Assembly (NCBI RefSeq): GCF_031010175.1
Contig: NZ_JAUAMB010000005.1
Location: 124,001 to 188,000, forward strand
Direction: 5' to 3'
DNA length: 64,000 bases
Origin: Halomonas sp. SpR1
Lineage (GTDB): Bacteria; Pseudomonadota; Gammaproteobacteria; Pseudomonadales; Halomonadaceae
Shown: in pieces, positions 26,056-36,112 of the stretch
How positions within the stretch are numbered: the first letter of the stretch is position 1
Layout: each line of letters starts with the position of its first letter
The notes under the pieces: generated by a model
Databases searched by the model: none
What the model saw: only the letters and a program-made list of their open reading frames with translations
What the model was told of the DNA's origin: nothing
Translations under genes and position numbers: made by a program

Positions 26056-28104
26056 ATGGCGAAAGACAACCCCATCCTCCCCTCCCGAGACCGCCTCAAT
26101 CCCGTGGTTTTCCACGGCAGTGTGGCGGGTATTGTCATCTTCCTTGTGCTCACCATGCTGTTCACCGAGCAGGCTGGCGCTTTTTTTGATGCCGGCCTAG
26201 CTTGGGTAAGCAAAACCTTTGGCTGGTACTACATGCTCGCCATTGTGGCGTACCTGGTCTTTGTCATTGCCATTGGCATGTCGCGCTTCGGCAGTATTCG
26301 TCTGGGCCCCGACCACTCTCGCCCCGAGTTTTCGCTGCTCTCCTGGTCAGCCATGCTGTTTGCCGCAGGTATCGGTATCGACTTGCTGTTTTTCAGTGTG
26401 GCCGAGCCGGTTGCTCACTATTTGGCGCCGCCGGATTTAACCCCGGAAAGCCAGGCAGCGATGCGCAACGCCGTCGTTCAAACCTATCTGCACTGGGGGC
26501 TCTCCGGTTGGGGGCTGTACGTGTTGATGGGTATGGCGCTGGCCTACTTTAGCTACCGTCACCGCCTGCCGCTGGCGATTCGCAGCGCGCTCTACCCGAT
26601 TCTGGGCAAGCGTATCCACGGCCCCATTGGTAACGCTGTCGACATTACAGCAGTGATCTCCACCGTGTTCGGCATTGCCACCAGCCTGGGCATTGGGGTG
26701 ATGCAGCTCAATTACGGCCTCACCTATATGTTCGGCGTGCCGGAAACGCTCACCGTGCAGGTAATTTTGATTGTCTTGGTGGTGGTATTAGCGACGATTT
26801 CTGTGGTGACCGGGGTTGAAAAAGGCATTCGTCGCCTCTCTGAGTTCAACATGCTGTTGGCATTGGCGCTAATGCTGTTTGTACTCTTTTCAGGCGACAC
26901 GCTGGTACTGTTGGATAAGGTGGTTAATAACGCCGGTGACTACTTTTCGGGCTTTGTCGGTGCGAGCTTTGACACCTACGCCTTTGCCGATGAGGGCGCC
27001 CAAGAGTGGAAGATGTGGTGGACGATCTTCTTCTGGGGCTGGTGGATTGCCTGGACACCGTTTGTGGGGCTGTTCCTGGCGCGTATCTCCCGCGGCCGCA
27101 CCATTCGTGAATTTGTCGCAGGCGCCTTGTTTATTCCGCTCGCCTTTATGATGGTATGGATGTCGGTATTTGGTAACAGTGGTATTGAGCTGGTGGCCAA
27201 CCAAGGGGCTGTCGAACTGGGTGTACAGGCCCTTAACACCCCGCAAACTACACTCTACACGCTGCTTGAGTACTACCCCTATGTAGGTCTTACCGCGGCA
27301 GTTGTTACCGTGCTGGGGATTGTGTTCTTTATCACTTCAGCGGACTCGGGCGCGCTGGTACTGGCGAATTTCACCTCTATCTTGAGCGACGTGAACCACG
27401 ACGCGCCGGTAAAACTACGCATTTTCTGGTCGGCAGTCATCGGTTTGATCACCATTGCTCTGCTCATGGCCGGTGGTTTGAACGCGCTGCAGAGTGCCGT
27501 CGTTATCACGGCACTGCCCTTCTCAGTGGTGATTTTCGCGGTAATGGTAGGTATGTATAAAGCGCTGAAACTGGAAGGCAAAAAAGCCGATGCCCGCCGT
27601 ATGATTGCTGGTGGCGCCCCCGGTGGCGACTGGCGTGAGCGCCTGGATCGGGCCCTGGACACCTCCACGCGAGCAGGTGCAGCGGCGACCCTTGAACACT
27701 CTATTCGCCCAGCGATGACCCAATTTGCCCAGGAACTTGAGAGCCGAGGCCAAACCGCCAACGTCACCGAAGAGCACGTTGAAGGCGAATCGCTACCTAA
27801 CCTGATGCTCCAGGTCGACTTCGGCGAAGCGACCAGCTTTGTCTACCAGGTTTGCCCGCACCGTATGCGTACGCCAAGCTTTATCCCGGCGGATGATGAC
27901 TTTTATGTACGTCTAGACGTCTATCTGGCAGAAGGTGGTCAGGATAAAGACCTTAACGGCTATACCCGTGGGCAGGTAATTGGTGATTTAGTGGCCGAGT
28001 ATGAACGCCACCTGCACTTCCTCACCCTTGCCGGTGAGCAGATGGGCCATGTGCAGGCAATGCCCGGCACCATCGGCGAACCGCCGGAAGACTCGCAGAT
28101 GTAA
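26056..28104 (+). CDS. BCCT-family transporter (choline/betaine type, BetT-like)
   Basis: 682 residues: twelve helices to about residue 510, then a long hydrophilic C-terminus of about 170 residues, as in BetT. Family motifs: SRFGSIRLGPDHSRPEFS near 76, GIGIDLLFFSVAEP near 103, and the signature FFWGWWIAWTPFVGLFLAR near 330. BCCT carriers import choline, betaine, carnitine or ectoine; the GIGIDL motif lacks the extra glycine of Na+-coupled members and is typical of proton-coupled BetT. C-terminal tails in this class sense osmotic strength. It is monocistronic, with a strong terminator. Confidence 0.88.
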   Translation: MAKDNPILPSRDRLNPVVFHGSVAGIVIFLVLTMLFTEQAGAFFDAGLAWVSKTFGWYYMLAIVAYLVFVIAIGMSRFGSIRLGPDHSRPEFSLLSWSAMLFAAGIGIDLLFFSVAEPVAHYLAPPDLTPESQAAMRNAVVQTYLHWGLSGWGLYVLMGMALAYFSYRHRLPLAIRSALYPILGKRIHGPIGNAVDITAVISTVFGIATSLGIGVMQLNYGLTYMFGVPETLTVQVILIVLVVVLATISVVTGVEKGIRRLSEFNMLLALALMLFVLFSGDTLVLLDKVVNNAGDYFSGFVGASFDTYAFADEGAQEWKMWWTIFFWGWWIAWTPFVGLFLARISRGRTIREFVAGALFIPLAFMMVWMSVFGNSGIELVANQGAVELGVQALNTPQTTLYTLLEYYPYVGLTAAVVTVLGIVFFITSADSGALVLANFTSILSDVNHDAPVKLRIFWSAVIGLITIALLMAGGLNALQSAVVITALPFSVVIFAVMVGMYKALKLEGKKADARRMIAGGAPGGDWRERLDRALDTSTRAGAAATLEHSIRPAMTQFAQELESRGQTANVTEEHVEGESLPNLMLQVDFGEATSFVYQVCPHRMRTPSFIPADDDFYVRLDVYLAEGGQDKDLNGYTRGQVIGDLVAEYERHLHFLTLAGEQMGHVQAMPGTIGEPPEDSQM

Positions 28105-28125
28105 GCAAACGTCTGCTCATAGTCT

Positions 28126-28161
28126 AAAAAAAGATCCCGGCCACGTGCCGGGATCTTTTTT
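28126..28161. terminator. Intrinsic terminator, probably bidirectional, after BCCT gene
   Basis: Nine-bp stem GATCCCGGC / GCCGGGATC with a five-base loop, flanked by seven A and six T. Confidence 0.9.
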
Positions 28162-28257
28162 GTACGTGAATGACTCCGCGACTAACGCATTGTTGTGCAA
28201 ATTTCATCGCAGGGGTAGCGTAATGGCTTGTTTTCCCTGTTCTTAGGAGACGGCCCC

Positions 28258-30018
28258 ATGCCCCGCGCCCATCGCTCTTCGGGTTACGTGTTCCCGCTGC
28301 CTGGCAGTGCGCTAGTCAGCACTTGGCGTGAAGGATATACACTGGCCAAACTGAAGCGCGATGTGATGGCAGGGCTGACGATTGGCGTGGTGGCGGTACC
28401 GCTTTCCATGGCGCTGGCAATCGCCACTGGCGTGCCACCCCAGCACGGGCTTTACACCGCTATCGTGGCGGGCGCGGTGATCGCCTTAACCGGCGGTTCG
28501 CGGTTTAACATCTCCGGCCCCACCGCCGCTTTTGTGGTCATTCTATTCCCCATTGTGGCCAACCACGGCCTGGGCGGGCTGCTGATTGCCACGCTGATGG
28601 CGGGCGCTATTTTGGTTGCGCTGGGACTTTCTCGGTTGGGTAGCCTGATTCAGTACGTCCCTTACCCGGTAATTCTCGGCTTTACCGCAGGCATTGGTGT
28701 TGTCATTGCGTTACTGCAGTTACCTGACTTTCTGGGCCTGTCTGGAGTGGCGCTAGGTGACAGCACCCTGAATAACCTAATGTTGATTGGCCGAGCACTG
28801 CCCAGCCTTTCACTGGCTGAGATCAGCGTGGGGCTTGTGACCCTGGCAACGCTGCTGATCTGGCCCCGCCTCAACACGCCAATCCCTGCCCCGCTGGTTG
28901 GCTTGTCGCTGGGCACTCTGGCCTCCGCGCTGCTGCTGGTGGGGGGCGTTGAGGTCGACACCATCGCCTCACGATTTAGTTGGGAGGTTGAGGGTGCGAG
29001 CGGCAGCGGCATTCCGCCCTTCGCGCCTAATTTAACCGCACCGTGGCATTTCCCTGGCGCAGATGGCGCACCGCTTGAGATCAACTTCACACTGATTCAG
29101 GCCCTACTCGGGCCAGCGCTGGCAATTGCGCTACTGGCGGCGATTGAATCACTGCTATGCGCCGTGGTGGCGGATGGCCTGACCCGAACCCGCCATAACC
29201 CCAACGCTGAGCTGATGGGACAAGGCCTGGGCAATCTGGTGGTGCCCTTCTTCGGCGGCATTACCGCTACCGCGGCCCTGGCCCGCACCGCGACCAATAT
29301 CAAAAGCGGTGCCTGCTCCCCTGTCGCCGCGGTGGTGCATTCGCTGGTGGTACTACTTGCCGTGGTCGCGCTGGCGGGTGTGCTGGGGTATGTGCCCATG
29401 GCCGCCTTAGCCGCCCTGCTGTTTATCATCGCCTGGAACATGAGTGAGGCGCGCCACTTTGTGCATACGCTGAAAAGCGCCCCCGCCAGCGATGTCTCAG
29501 TGCTGGTAATCTGCTTTGCCCTAACAGTGATTTTCGACATGGTAATTGCCGTGGCCGTGGGTATTGGCCTGGCAGCCGCGCTGTTTATCCGTCGCATGGC
29601 ACAGCTAACTCATACTCAACGCTTGGCGGCACCCGATACCGGCGAGCACTTCCCGCCAGAAGTGGCACTTTATAAAATCAGCGGCCCGCTTTTTTTTGGC
29701 GCAGCCGAAAAGGCCATAGCCACACTAAGGGTGATTGATCACAGCGTACGGATTGTCGTGCTGGATATGCGCGATGTGCCTAGCCTGGACACCACCGCCA
29801 TGGTGGCGCTGGACACCCTGCGCCAGGAACTGGGCGAACAAGGCGTAAGCGTTATATTCGTTGGGCTGCCGCCGCGTATGGCGCTGAAAATCAAACGCGC
29901 GGGCATTAAGCGCGAAGCGGGCAAGTTAGCGGTCGTCAGCAACCTTGCCCACGCCGAGCGCATGGCGCGACGTTGGTTGGGCTGGCGGAATAGCAGCGCG
30001 GTGACGGCGGCGATTTAA
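28258..30018 (+). CDS. SulP-family anion permease with STAS domain
   Basis: 586 residues. The ATG at 28258 follows TAGGAG by nine bases; an upstream in-frame TTG is rejected. The membrane part (about 25-435) carries VVAVPLSMALAIATGVPPQHG and the family pattern ISGPTAAFVVIL. The C-terminal STAS domain (about 465-575) contains VPSLDTTAMVALDTL. SulP proteins carry sulfate, bicarbonate or dicarboxylates; the substrate is not readable. It is bounded by terminators on both sides, so it is transcribed alone. Confidence 0.87.
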   Translation: MPRAHRSSGYVFPLPGSALVSTWREGYTLAKLKRDVMAGLTIGVVAVPLSMALAIATGVPPQHGLYTAIVAGAVIALTGGSRFNISGPTAAFVVILFPIVANHGLGGLLIATLMAGAILVALGLSRLGSLIQYVPYPVILGFTAGIGVVIALLQLPDFLGLSGVALGDSTLNNLMLIGRALPSLSLAEISVGLVTLATLLIWPRLNTPIPAPLVGLSLGTLASALLLVGGVEVDTIASRFSWEVEGASGSGIPPFAPNLTAPWHFPGADGAPLEINFTLIQALLGPALAIALLAAIESLLCAVVADGLTRTRHNPNAELMGQGLGNLVVPFFGGITATAALARTATNIKSGACSPVAAVVHSLVVLLAVVALAGVLGYVPMAALAALLFIIAWNMSEARHFVHTLKSAPASDVSVLVICFALTVIFDMVIAVAVGIGLAAALFIRRMAQLTHTQRLAAPDTGEHFPPEVALYKISGPLFFGAAEKAIATLRVIDHSVRIVVLDMRDVPSLDTTAMVALDTLRQELGEQGVSVIFVGLPPRMALKIKRAGIKREAGKLAVVSNLAHAERMARRWLGWRNSSAVTAAI

Positions 30019-30048
30019 TAGCGTCGGTGCCATGACAACGTCAGCAAT

Positions 30049-30073
30049 AAAAAAAGGGGGAGTTGCCTCCCCC
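30049..30073 (-). terminator. Intrinsic terminator after the alcohol dehydrogenase gene
   Basis: On the reverse strand a seven-bp G/C stem (GGGGGAG / CTCCCCC) is followed by seven T. The SulP gene converges on it. Confidence 0.8.
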
Positions 30074-30094
30074 GTCTGCTCACATAACCCGTTA

Positions 30095-31123
30095 TCAGCT
30101 CGCCATATCGAGCACGATTCGGCCCTCTATCTTGCCGTCGATCATGCGCTGGAAGACGTCGTTGATATTGTCCAGCGTGTCGGTCGCCACCGTCGCTTTG
30201 ACCTTGCCTTCGGCAGCGAAGTCCAACGCTTCCTGCAGATCGCTACGCGTGCCGACGATCGAGCCGCGAATGGTGATACCGTTGAGCACCGTGCTGAAGA
30301 TCGGCAGCGGGAAATCACCGGGCGGCAGGCCATTAAGTACCAACGTGCCACCGCGACGCAGCATGTTTTGTGCTTGATCGAACGCTTTCGGGGATACTGC
30401 GGTGACCAATGCTCCGTGGGCACCGCCAATGGCCTTCTTCAGGTAGGCAGCTGGGTCGGTTTTCATGGCGTTGACGGTTACCGTAGCGCCTAAGCGCTCG
30501 GCCAGGGCTAGCTTGCCATCATCGATATCCACCGCCGCCACGTTAAGCCCCATGGCTTTGGCGTACTGCACCGCCATGTGCCCCAAACCACCAATGCCCG
30601 AAATCACCACCCACTGGCCGGGCCGGGTGTCGGTCATTTTCAAGCCTTTATAAACCGTCACCCCTGCACACAGCACCGGGGCTATTTCGATAAAATCGAC
30701 CGCATCTGGCAAACGCCCTACATAGCCCGCATCCGCCAAGGTATAGTCGGCAAAGCCGCCGTTAACGCTGTAGCCGGTATTTTGCTGAGACTCGCAAAGG
30801 GTTTCCCAACCGCCCAAGCAGTGCTCGCAGTAGCCGCAGGCCGAGTAGAGCCAGGGAACGCCTATGCGATCACCCTCTTTAACATGGGTAACCCCTTCAC
30901 CCACCGCCACGATATGCCCAACGCCCTCATGGCCGGGAATAAACGGCGGCGAGGGTTTCACCGGCCAATCCCCATGGGCGGCGTGTAAATCAGTATGGCA
31001 AACCCCAGAGGCCGCCACTTTCATCAACACTTCGCCCTGCTTGGGGCGGGGCGCGTCAACTTCTTCTATGACCAACGGCTGGCCAAACTCATGAACCACC
31101 GCCGCGCGCATTGTGCTATCCAT
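30095..31123 (-). CDS. adhP: Zinc-dependent alcohol dehydrogenase (AdhP type)
   Basis: 342 residues. Catalytic zinc ligands are visible in [14 protein letters not shown] and PGHEGVGH; the structural zinc has four cysteines in [16 protein letters not shown]; the NAD site is [18 protein letters not shown]. It oxidises ethanol (or reduces acetaldehyde) with NAD+. The ATG at 31123 follows TAGGAG; upstream in-frame codons lack such a site. It lies just downstream of the aldehyde dehydrogenase gene on the same strand, making an ethanol to acetate pair, though a terminator-like hairpin separates them. Confidence 0.9.
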   Translation of the reverse strand: MDSTMRAAVVHEFGQPLVIEEVDAPRPKQGEVLMKVAASGVCHTDLHAAHGDWPVKPSPPFIPGHEGVGHIVAVGEGVTHVKEGDRIGVPWLYSACGYCEHCLGGWETLCESQQNTGYSVNGGFADYTLADAGYVGRLPDAVDFIEIAPVLCAGVTVYKGLKMTDTRPGQWVVISGIGGLGHMAVQYAKAMGLNVAAVDIDDGKLALAERLGATVTVNAMKTDPAAYLKKAIGGAHGALVTAVSPKAFDQAQNMLRRGGTLVLNGLPPGDFPLPIFSTVLNGITIRGSIVGTRSDLQEALDFAAEGKVKATVATDTLDNINDVFQRMIDGKIEGRIVLDMAS

Positions 31124-31200
31124 GATGCCACTCCTAATAGTTTTCGATACGGCCATTTAAGAACGGCTCTAATCGGTAGAGTCAGCGTCAGGGGGACTGA

Positions 31201-31228
31201 CAAAACCGCCCGGCGTTGACCGGGCGGT
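31201..31228 (-). terminator. Hairpin between aldehyde and alcohol dehydrogenase genes
   Basis: Nine-bp stem ACCGCCCGG / CCGGGCGGT with a six-base loop followed by TTTT on the reverse strand. Read-through would still allow joint expression. Confidence 0.75.
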
Positions 31229-31244
31229 ATGGCTAGCAGAACGT

Positions 31245-32765
31245 TTAGAAGAAGCCCAGTGGGTTGATATCGTAGCTGACCAGCAGGTTCTTGGTCTGCT
31301 GGTAGTGCTCAAGGGCGACCTTGTGGGTCTCACGACCTACACCGGATTTCTTGTAGCCACCGAAGGCGGCGTGGGCTGGATACTGGTGATAGCAGTTAGT
31401 CCAGACGCGCCCGGCTTGAATGCCACGCCCCATGCGGAAAGCGACGTTAATGTCGCGACTCCACACACCGGCCCCCAGGCCAAACTCGGTGTCATTGGCA
31501 ATCGCCAGCGCTTCTTCTTCATCTTTGAAGGTGGTAACCGCCACCACCGGGCCAAAGATCTCCTCCTGGAAGACGCGCATCTGGTTGTTGCCTTTCAACA
31601 GTGTCGGCTGAATGTAGTACCCATTATTGATACTGTCGTCCATGGTCTCTTTATTACCACCGGTGAGGAACTCCGCACCTTCATCCCGGGCGATATCCAT
31701 GTACGACATGATCTTGTCGAACTGCTCTTGGGAGGCCTGAGCCCCTACCTGTACATCGGTATCCAATGGATTTCCGCGCTTGATGGTTTGCGTGCGCTCA
31801 ATCACCTTGGCCATGAACTCGTCGTACATGCTCTCTTGAATCAACGCACGCGAGGGGCAGGTGCATACTTCGCCCTGGTTAAAGAACGCCAGCACCAGGC
31901 CTTCAACCGCTTTATCAATGAAGGTCGGCTCAGCGTTCATGATATCGGCGAAGTAGATATTGGGCGATTTACCGCCTAGCTCTACGGTAGAGGGGATAAT
32001 ATTCTCTGCGGCGCATTTCAGAATATGTGAGCCAACGGGGGTAGAGCCGGTGAAAGCAATTTTGGCAATGCGCTTGCTGCTCGCCAGCGCTTGCCCTGCT
32101 TCGGCACCAAAGCCGTTGACGATATTGAGTACACCGGGAGGCAGCAGGTCGCCGATCACTTCCATCACTTTCAAAATCGACGCGGGCGTCTGTTCTGCGG
32201 GTTTCAACACCACGCAGTTACCTGCCGCCAGGGCAGGCGCCAGCTTCCAGGCAGCCATGAGAATGGGGAAATTCCAGGGAATAATCTGCCCTACCACGCC
32301 CAGCGGCTCATGGAAGTGGTAGGAGACGGTATTGGCGTCGATATCCGCCGCTGTACCTTCCTGGGAACGCAAACAGCCAGCAAAGTAGCGGAAGTGGTCA
32401 ACGGCCAGCGGGATATCCGCATTAAGGGTTTCACGTACCGCTTTACCGTTATCCCAGGTTTCTGCCACTGCGAGCATTTCCAGATTTTGCTCAATGCGAT
32501 CAGCGATTTTCAGCAGAATATTGCTGCGCTCTTGGACGGACGTTTTTCCCCAGGTAGGCGCTGCTTTATGGGCGGCGTCCAAGGCCTTATCGATATCTTC
32601 TGCCGTTGAGCGGGGTATTTCGCAGAAAACCTGACCGTTGACGGGGCTGATATTGTCGAAATACTGGCCTTTCACCGGGGCGACAAATTCGCCACCGATA
32701 TAGTTACCATAACGTTTTTCAAATGACACCACTGAACCGGTATCACCAGGGTTGGCGTAGATCAT
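31245..32765 (-). CDS. exaC: NAD-dependent aldehyde dehydrogenase, ExaC-like
   Basis: 506 residues. The N-terminus ([21 protein letters not shown]) and the segment [17 protein letters not shown] are very close to ExaC/AldB acetaldehyde dehydrogenases as I recall them. Catalytic residues: IPWNFP near 165, ELGGKSPN glutamate near 265, and cysteine in [10 protein letters not shown] near 300. It converts acetaldehyde to acetate. In Pseudomonas aeruginosa exaC belongs to the ethanol-oxidation regulon, and here it is divergent from a LuxR-type regulator 129 bases away. CAGGAG precedes the ATG. Confidence 0.88.
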   Translation of the reverse strand: MIYANPGDTGSVVSFEKRYGNYIGGEFVAPVKGQYFDNISPVNGQVFCEIPRSTAEDIDKALDAAHKAAPTWGKTSVQERSNILLKIADRIEQNLEMLAVAETWDNGKAVRETLNADIPLAVDHFRYFAGCLRSQEGTAADIDANTVSYHFHEPLGVVGQIIPWNFPILMAAWKLAPALAAGNCVVLKPAEQTPASILKVMEVIGDLLPPGVLNIVNGFGAEAGQALASSKRIAKIAFTGSTPVGSHILKCAAENIIPSTVELGGKSPNIYFADIMNAEPTFIDKAVEGLVLAFFNQGEVCTCPSRALIQESMYDEFMAKVIERTQTIKRGNPLDTDVQVGAQASQEQFDKIMSYMDIARDEGAEFLTGGNKETMDDSINNGYYIQPTLLKGNNQMRVFQEEIFGPVVAVTTFKDEEEALAIANDTEFGLGAGVWSRDINVAFRMGRGIQAGRVWTNCYHQYPAHAAFGGYKKSGVGRETHKVALEHYQQTKNLLVSYDINPLGFF

Positions 32766-32894
32766 TGTAAGGCTCCTGAGTATTATGATTATTAAAGGTG
32801 CTTTTTTAATGTGCTTTGACAGTGTTGTTCACTAAAGCAAATGGCGATATAGCCCGATGGCAGGACTAGCCCTCATCCCTTGGTAGGAGACGCC

Positions 32895-33572
32895 ATGTAT
32901 TCCCTGTTGGTGGCGGATGACCATCCGCTGTTCCGCGATGCGCTACAAACCGTGATTAGCGGGGGTTTGTCAGGTAGCCAGCTATTGGAGGCAGAGAGCC
33001 TCGCTGACGCGATAGCGTTGATTGAAGCGAACACCGAGTTAGATCTACTGCTGCTGGATTTAAGCTTGCCGGATGCAGAAGGACTAGAAGGTTTAACACG
33101 CCTGCGCGAGGAGTTCCCCTCGCTGCCGGTGGCGATTGTCTCTGCGCATCAGGAGCGCCAACTGGTACTCGATGCCATTACCCTCGGCGCGGTAGGCTAT
33201 ATTCCTAAATCCACACCCCGGGAAGCGCTGTTGGCCGCGTTAACGCAGATTCTTGAAGGCCAGCTCTACTTGCCGCCCGATGTTATGCGCCGCCCAGCGC
33301 CGCGCACTTATGCGCCTCAACCCACCAGCATCAGTTCACCGACCAACGAACGCTTGGGGCGCTTAACCGATAAACAGTTAGAGGTATTGGCGTGCATGAC
33401 GACAGGCATGTCGAACAAGCATATTGCCCGGGAGTTGTTGATTGCCGAAACCACTGTGAAAACCCATGTTTCGGCGATTTTGCGAAAATTGAATGCTACC
33501 AGCCGGGTTCATGCGATCGTTATCGCGGGTGAGGAGGATCTAAGTTTTTACCGGGCTAACCGCGCCCGTTAG
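32895..33572 (+). CDS. LuxR/NarL-family response regulator, ErbR/AgmR-like
   Basis: 225 residues. Receiver domain with VADDHPLFRDAL at the N-terminus, phospho-acceptor D55 (LLDLSLPDAEG) and lysine near 105 (YIPKSTPRE); LuxR-type helix-turn-helix about 158-215 (LTDKQLEVLACMTTGMSNKH ... ETTVKTHVSAILRKL). TAGGAG precedes the ATG at 32895. It is divergent from the ExaC-like gene and convergent, ten bases apart, with the NahK-like kinase, so it is the likely partner of that kinase and activator of the ethanol genes, as ErbR is in P. aeruginosa (inference). Confidence 0.85.
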   Translation: MYSLLVADDHPLFRDALQTVISGGLSGSQLLEAESLADAIALIEANTELDLLLLDLSLPDAEGLEGLTRLREEFPSLPVAIVSAHQERQLVLDAITLGAVGYIPKSTPREALLAALTQILEGQLYLPPDVMRRPAPRTYAPQPTSISSPTNERLGRLTDKQLEVLACMTTGMSNKHIARELLIAETTVKTHVSAILRKLNATSRVHAIVIAGEEDLSFYRANRAR

Positions 33573-33582
33573 GGCGCTCTTG

Positions 33583-34977
33583 TTAGGGTTTGCTAAGCAG
33601 ATTTCCGAGCAACATACGAAGCCGCAAGGGCTTTAACGGTTTGAGTAAACAGTGCATGCCCGCCTCCCGGGTAGCGCGCTTAATCTCCGCCTCGTGATTG
33701 GCAGTAATCACCACGGCTGCCAAGCCTGGATAGCGCCGCTGTAACCGTGCTGCCAGCTCAATCCCTGTTTCCCGATGATCGCCCAAGTGGTAGTCCACCA
33801 ACAGTACCGCCGGCTGCTCACCGTCGCTGGCAGCCTCCAGCGCACTCACCGTGGCGGCGGCTCGCACTCGGCACCCCCAACTACCCAGCAGCGCCTGCAT
33901 GCCGTCTATAATTGCCAAGTCATCATCAATCACCCAGATAACACGGCCACTCAGCGGATCCTCGGCACCGTCAGACAGCACCGCGTTGTGAGTACTATGC
34001 ACTGAGGGAACCGTTGCCGTTGCGTAGGGCACGGTGATCGAAAATAGCGCGCCCGCACCGGGGCGAGAGGCGAGCGAAATCGGCTGTCCCAGCATGGTGC
34101 TGATACGATCCACAATAGCTAGCCCCAATCCCAAACCCCGGCTTTGAGCGCCGTTAGGCTGGTTAGCGCGGCGGAACTCCAGAAAGATCGCTTCCCGCTG
34201 CTGCTCGGGAATCCCGGGGCCGGTGTCTCCCACGGTAATTTCTACCCCTTCTTTGCGCCGCCGACAGCCTAACAGCACCCGCCCCTGCTCGGTATAGCGC
34301 ACCGCATTGCTTAAGAAGTTGCGGATCACTCGCGCCAGCAGCGCTAGATCGGATTCGACTACTGCACTGGAAGGTACGTAGTGCAGGGCCAGTCCCCTCA
34401 CCCCGGCTATTTGGCGATACTCCTCCGCCAACGCATCCAATAGCGTGCTCACCGCGAAGGGGGCTTTGTCGGCGTGGAGAACCCCCGCATCCAAGCGTGA
34501 AATATCCACCAGCGTGCCTATCAGCCCCTCAACATCCTTTAGCGAGCGACCAATATGGCTGACTAGCATTTGCGAGGTTTCAGGCAGCGAGTGCGTTTCT
34601 AGCGCACTGGCAAACAGACGAGCGGCGTTGAGCGGCTGCAGCAGATCGTGGCTGACAGCCGCAAGGAATTTCGTTTTGGATAGGTTGGCGGCTTCGGCTT
34701 CGGCTTTCGCGGCCAGTAGGCGCGTATTGACCTGGCTTAACTCGTCTAAAGTGCGGTGCAGCGCATCGGTGCGCTCACGCACCTGTTCGGCGAGTAATAC
34801 CGAGCGCTCAAAGGCGGCATAGGGCGCGGGATCGACATCCCCACCGGTTTCAACCCGCTCCATCAGCGCTTGGCAAACTTTACGCAGACGGCGGTTCTCT
34901 TCCCGCAGCGCCGGGACATCAGTTGCAGTCCCTCCATCGGTTGCTTCAGTCGTCGTCGTTAGCTGGAAGAGATCCAA
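33583..34977 (-). CDS. Hybrid histidine kinase with C-terminal receiver, NahK-like
   Basis: 464 residues, no membrane segment. A coiled coil (about 22-100) leads to the H-box VSHDLLQPLNAARLF with H110, an ATPase domain (NFLSNAVRYT, DTGPGIPEQQ, GLGLGLAIVD) and a receiver domain with D395 (LLVDYHLGD). The LLQPLNAARLF variant is typical of NahK/ErcS'-type kinases, but the PAS region of P. aeruginosa NahK is missing. It overlaps the FIST gene by 32 bases, strongly suggesting that the FIST protein supplies its signal. The start is a TTG behind GGGGTGG; no ATG exists before residue 40, so the start is less sure. Confidence 0.82.
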   Translation of the reverse strand: MDLFQLTTTTEATDGGTATDVPALREENRRLRKVCQALMERVETGGDVDPAPYAAFERSVLLAEQVRERTDALHRTLDELSQVNTRLLAAKAEAEAANLSKTKFLAAVSHDLLQPLNAARLFASALETHSLPETSQMLVSHIGRSLKDVEGLIGTLVDISRLDAGVLHADKAPFAVSTLLDALAEEYRQIAGVRGLALHYVPSSAVVESDLALLARVIRNFLSNAVRYTEQGRVLLGCRRRKEGVEITVGDTGPGIPEQQREAIFLEFRRANQPNGAQSRGLGLGLAIVDRISTMLGQPISLASRPGAGALFSITVPYATATVPSVHSTHNAVLSDGAEDPLSGRVIWVIDDDLAIIDGMQALLGSWGCRVRAAATVSALEAASDGEQPAVLLVDYHLGDHRETGIELAARLQRRYPGLAAVVITANHEAEIKRATREAGMHCLLKPLKPLRLRMLLGNLLSKP

Positions 34978-36112
34978 ACGCCACCCCCGTAAACGTTTGA
35001 TTCACATGCATACCATGATGCTGTTCACCGTAAGTATTGAACCCCACTACGCCTGCCTGCCGCAGCAGCTGCGATGCCTGATCCACGTGCCCCAGAGCCT
35101 CGAGTTCCATGCGGCGTAGAAAACAGTCGCAGCCAATAATCATGCTCGGCGCCCCCAGCCTTGCACTTACTCCATCCAGCATCACTTTGAGGTCATCAAG
35201 GAGCGGTGTTGGCTGCATGGCCGTCAGTACAATGCCGTTTTCCACTGCGCAGTAAAAACTCAAACTACTGTCACTATTAACACCCTGGATAGAGCGCACA
35301 TAGTGCTTTCCGCCAATGCGGACGGCTAATGGGTGGCGGGCAAAAACAGCGGCGCTGAGCTGCTCAGGGGCAACGCCTACCAACTCTGCGTACACCTGGG
35401 CAGCGGGTAGCCCATTGAGCTCTACTACCCGCCGCTGCTCACGGTCAGCTTCGGTCACGACGAGCTTGTGAGCCAATGGGATTAAGTGATGGGTTGAGAA
35501 CACTTCAAAGGGCAACCGGGTATTGATCATTACGACCACCGCTGCACGCGTATAAAAGCATCCAGCGGTATACACATGGGTATGGCTAAGGTGGTTATCG
35601 TCACCCGCCGAGCCGCCAAAACTAGGGATACGCCCTAGCGCGGCATCCAGAGTGGCGAGTACTTGCTCCTCACGACTGGATAAACCATCCAATAAGGTCA
35701 GCGCAAAACTATGCTCATTGATCGGCGCGATGGCTTGTTGGCGGCAACGTTCCAATAGCGTATCGACCAACGGCTGAGCGTCGGCTAACTCAAAATGTTC
35801 GAGGTCGTCAATCAGCGCCGTTTCAATGGCAAACAGGCGACGATCGAACCCGATAGCCACGATGGAGCCGCGGTCGTAGCCTGCGGGCGTTATTTCCCCA
35901 GCGGTGGTACAGCCACTTAGCGGCGTAGCGGGAAAGCGACTTTCCAGTGCATCGGCCAGGGCCACTAAATCATACTCCGCGCTGCAGAAGAACAGCACGA
36001 ACCCCAGGTGTTCATGCTGTAAAGCGTCAGCTAGCTCCGCCGCTGCCCGGCTTGCATCTATCTGCTGGCTGGCTGCAGTGCTGATGCCCTGCTCAACTTG
36101 ATAAGTGATCAC
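34946..36112 (-). CDS. FIST-domain sensor protein, NosP-like
   Basis: 388 residues from a GTG with AGAGGTGG before it; an in-frame TTG further upstream is less likely. FIST N domain (about 10-205: ALESRFPATPLSGCTTAGEI, FGGSAGDD) and FIST C domain (about 215-365: AQVYAELVGV, DCFLRRMELEALG). Length and position beside a NahK-like kinase match NosP, a haem protein that binds nitric oxide and inhibits its partner kinase. Haem binding here is inferred from the family only. It overlaps genes on both sides, so it is deeply embedded in a signalling operon. Confidence 0.8.
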   Translation of the reverse strand: MITYQVEQGISTAASQQIDASRAAAELADALQHEHLGFVLFFCSAEYDLVALADALESRFPATPLSGCTTAGEITPAGYDRGSIVAIGFDRRLFAIETALIDDLEHFELADAQPLVDTLLERCRQQAIAPINEHSFALTLLDGLSSREEQVLATLDAALGRIPSFGGSAGDDNHLSHTHVYTAGCFYTRAAVVVMINTRLPFEVFSTHHLIPLAHKLVVTEADREQRRVVELNGLPAAQVYAELVGVAPEQLSAAVFARHPLAVRIGGKHYVRSIQGVNSDSSLSFYCAVENGIVLTAMQPTPLLDDLKVMLDGVSARLGAPSMIIGCDCFLRRMELEALGHVDQASQLLRQAGVVGFNTYGEQHHGMHVNQTFTGVAFGSLPANDDD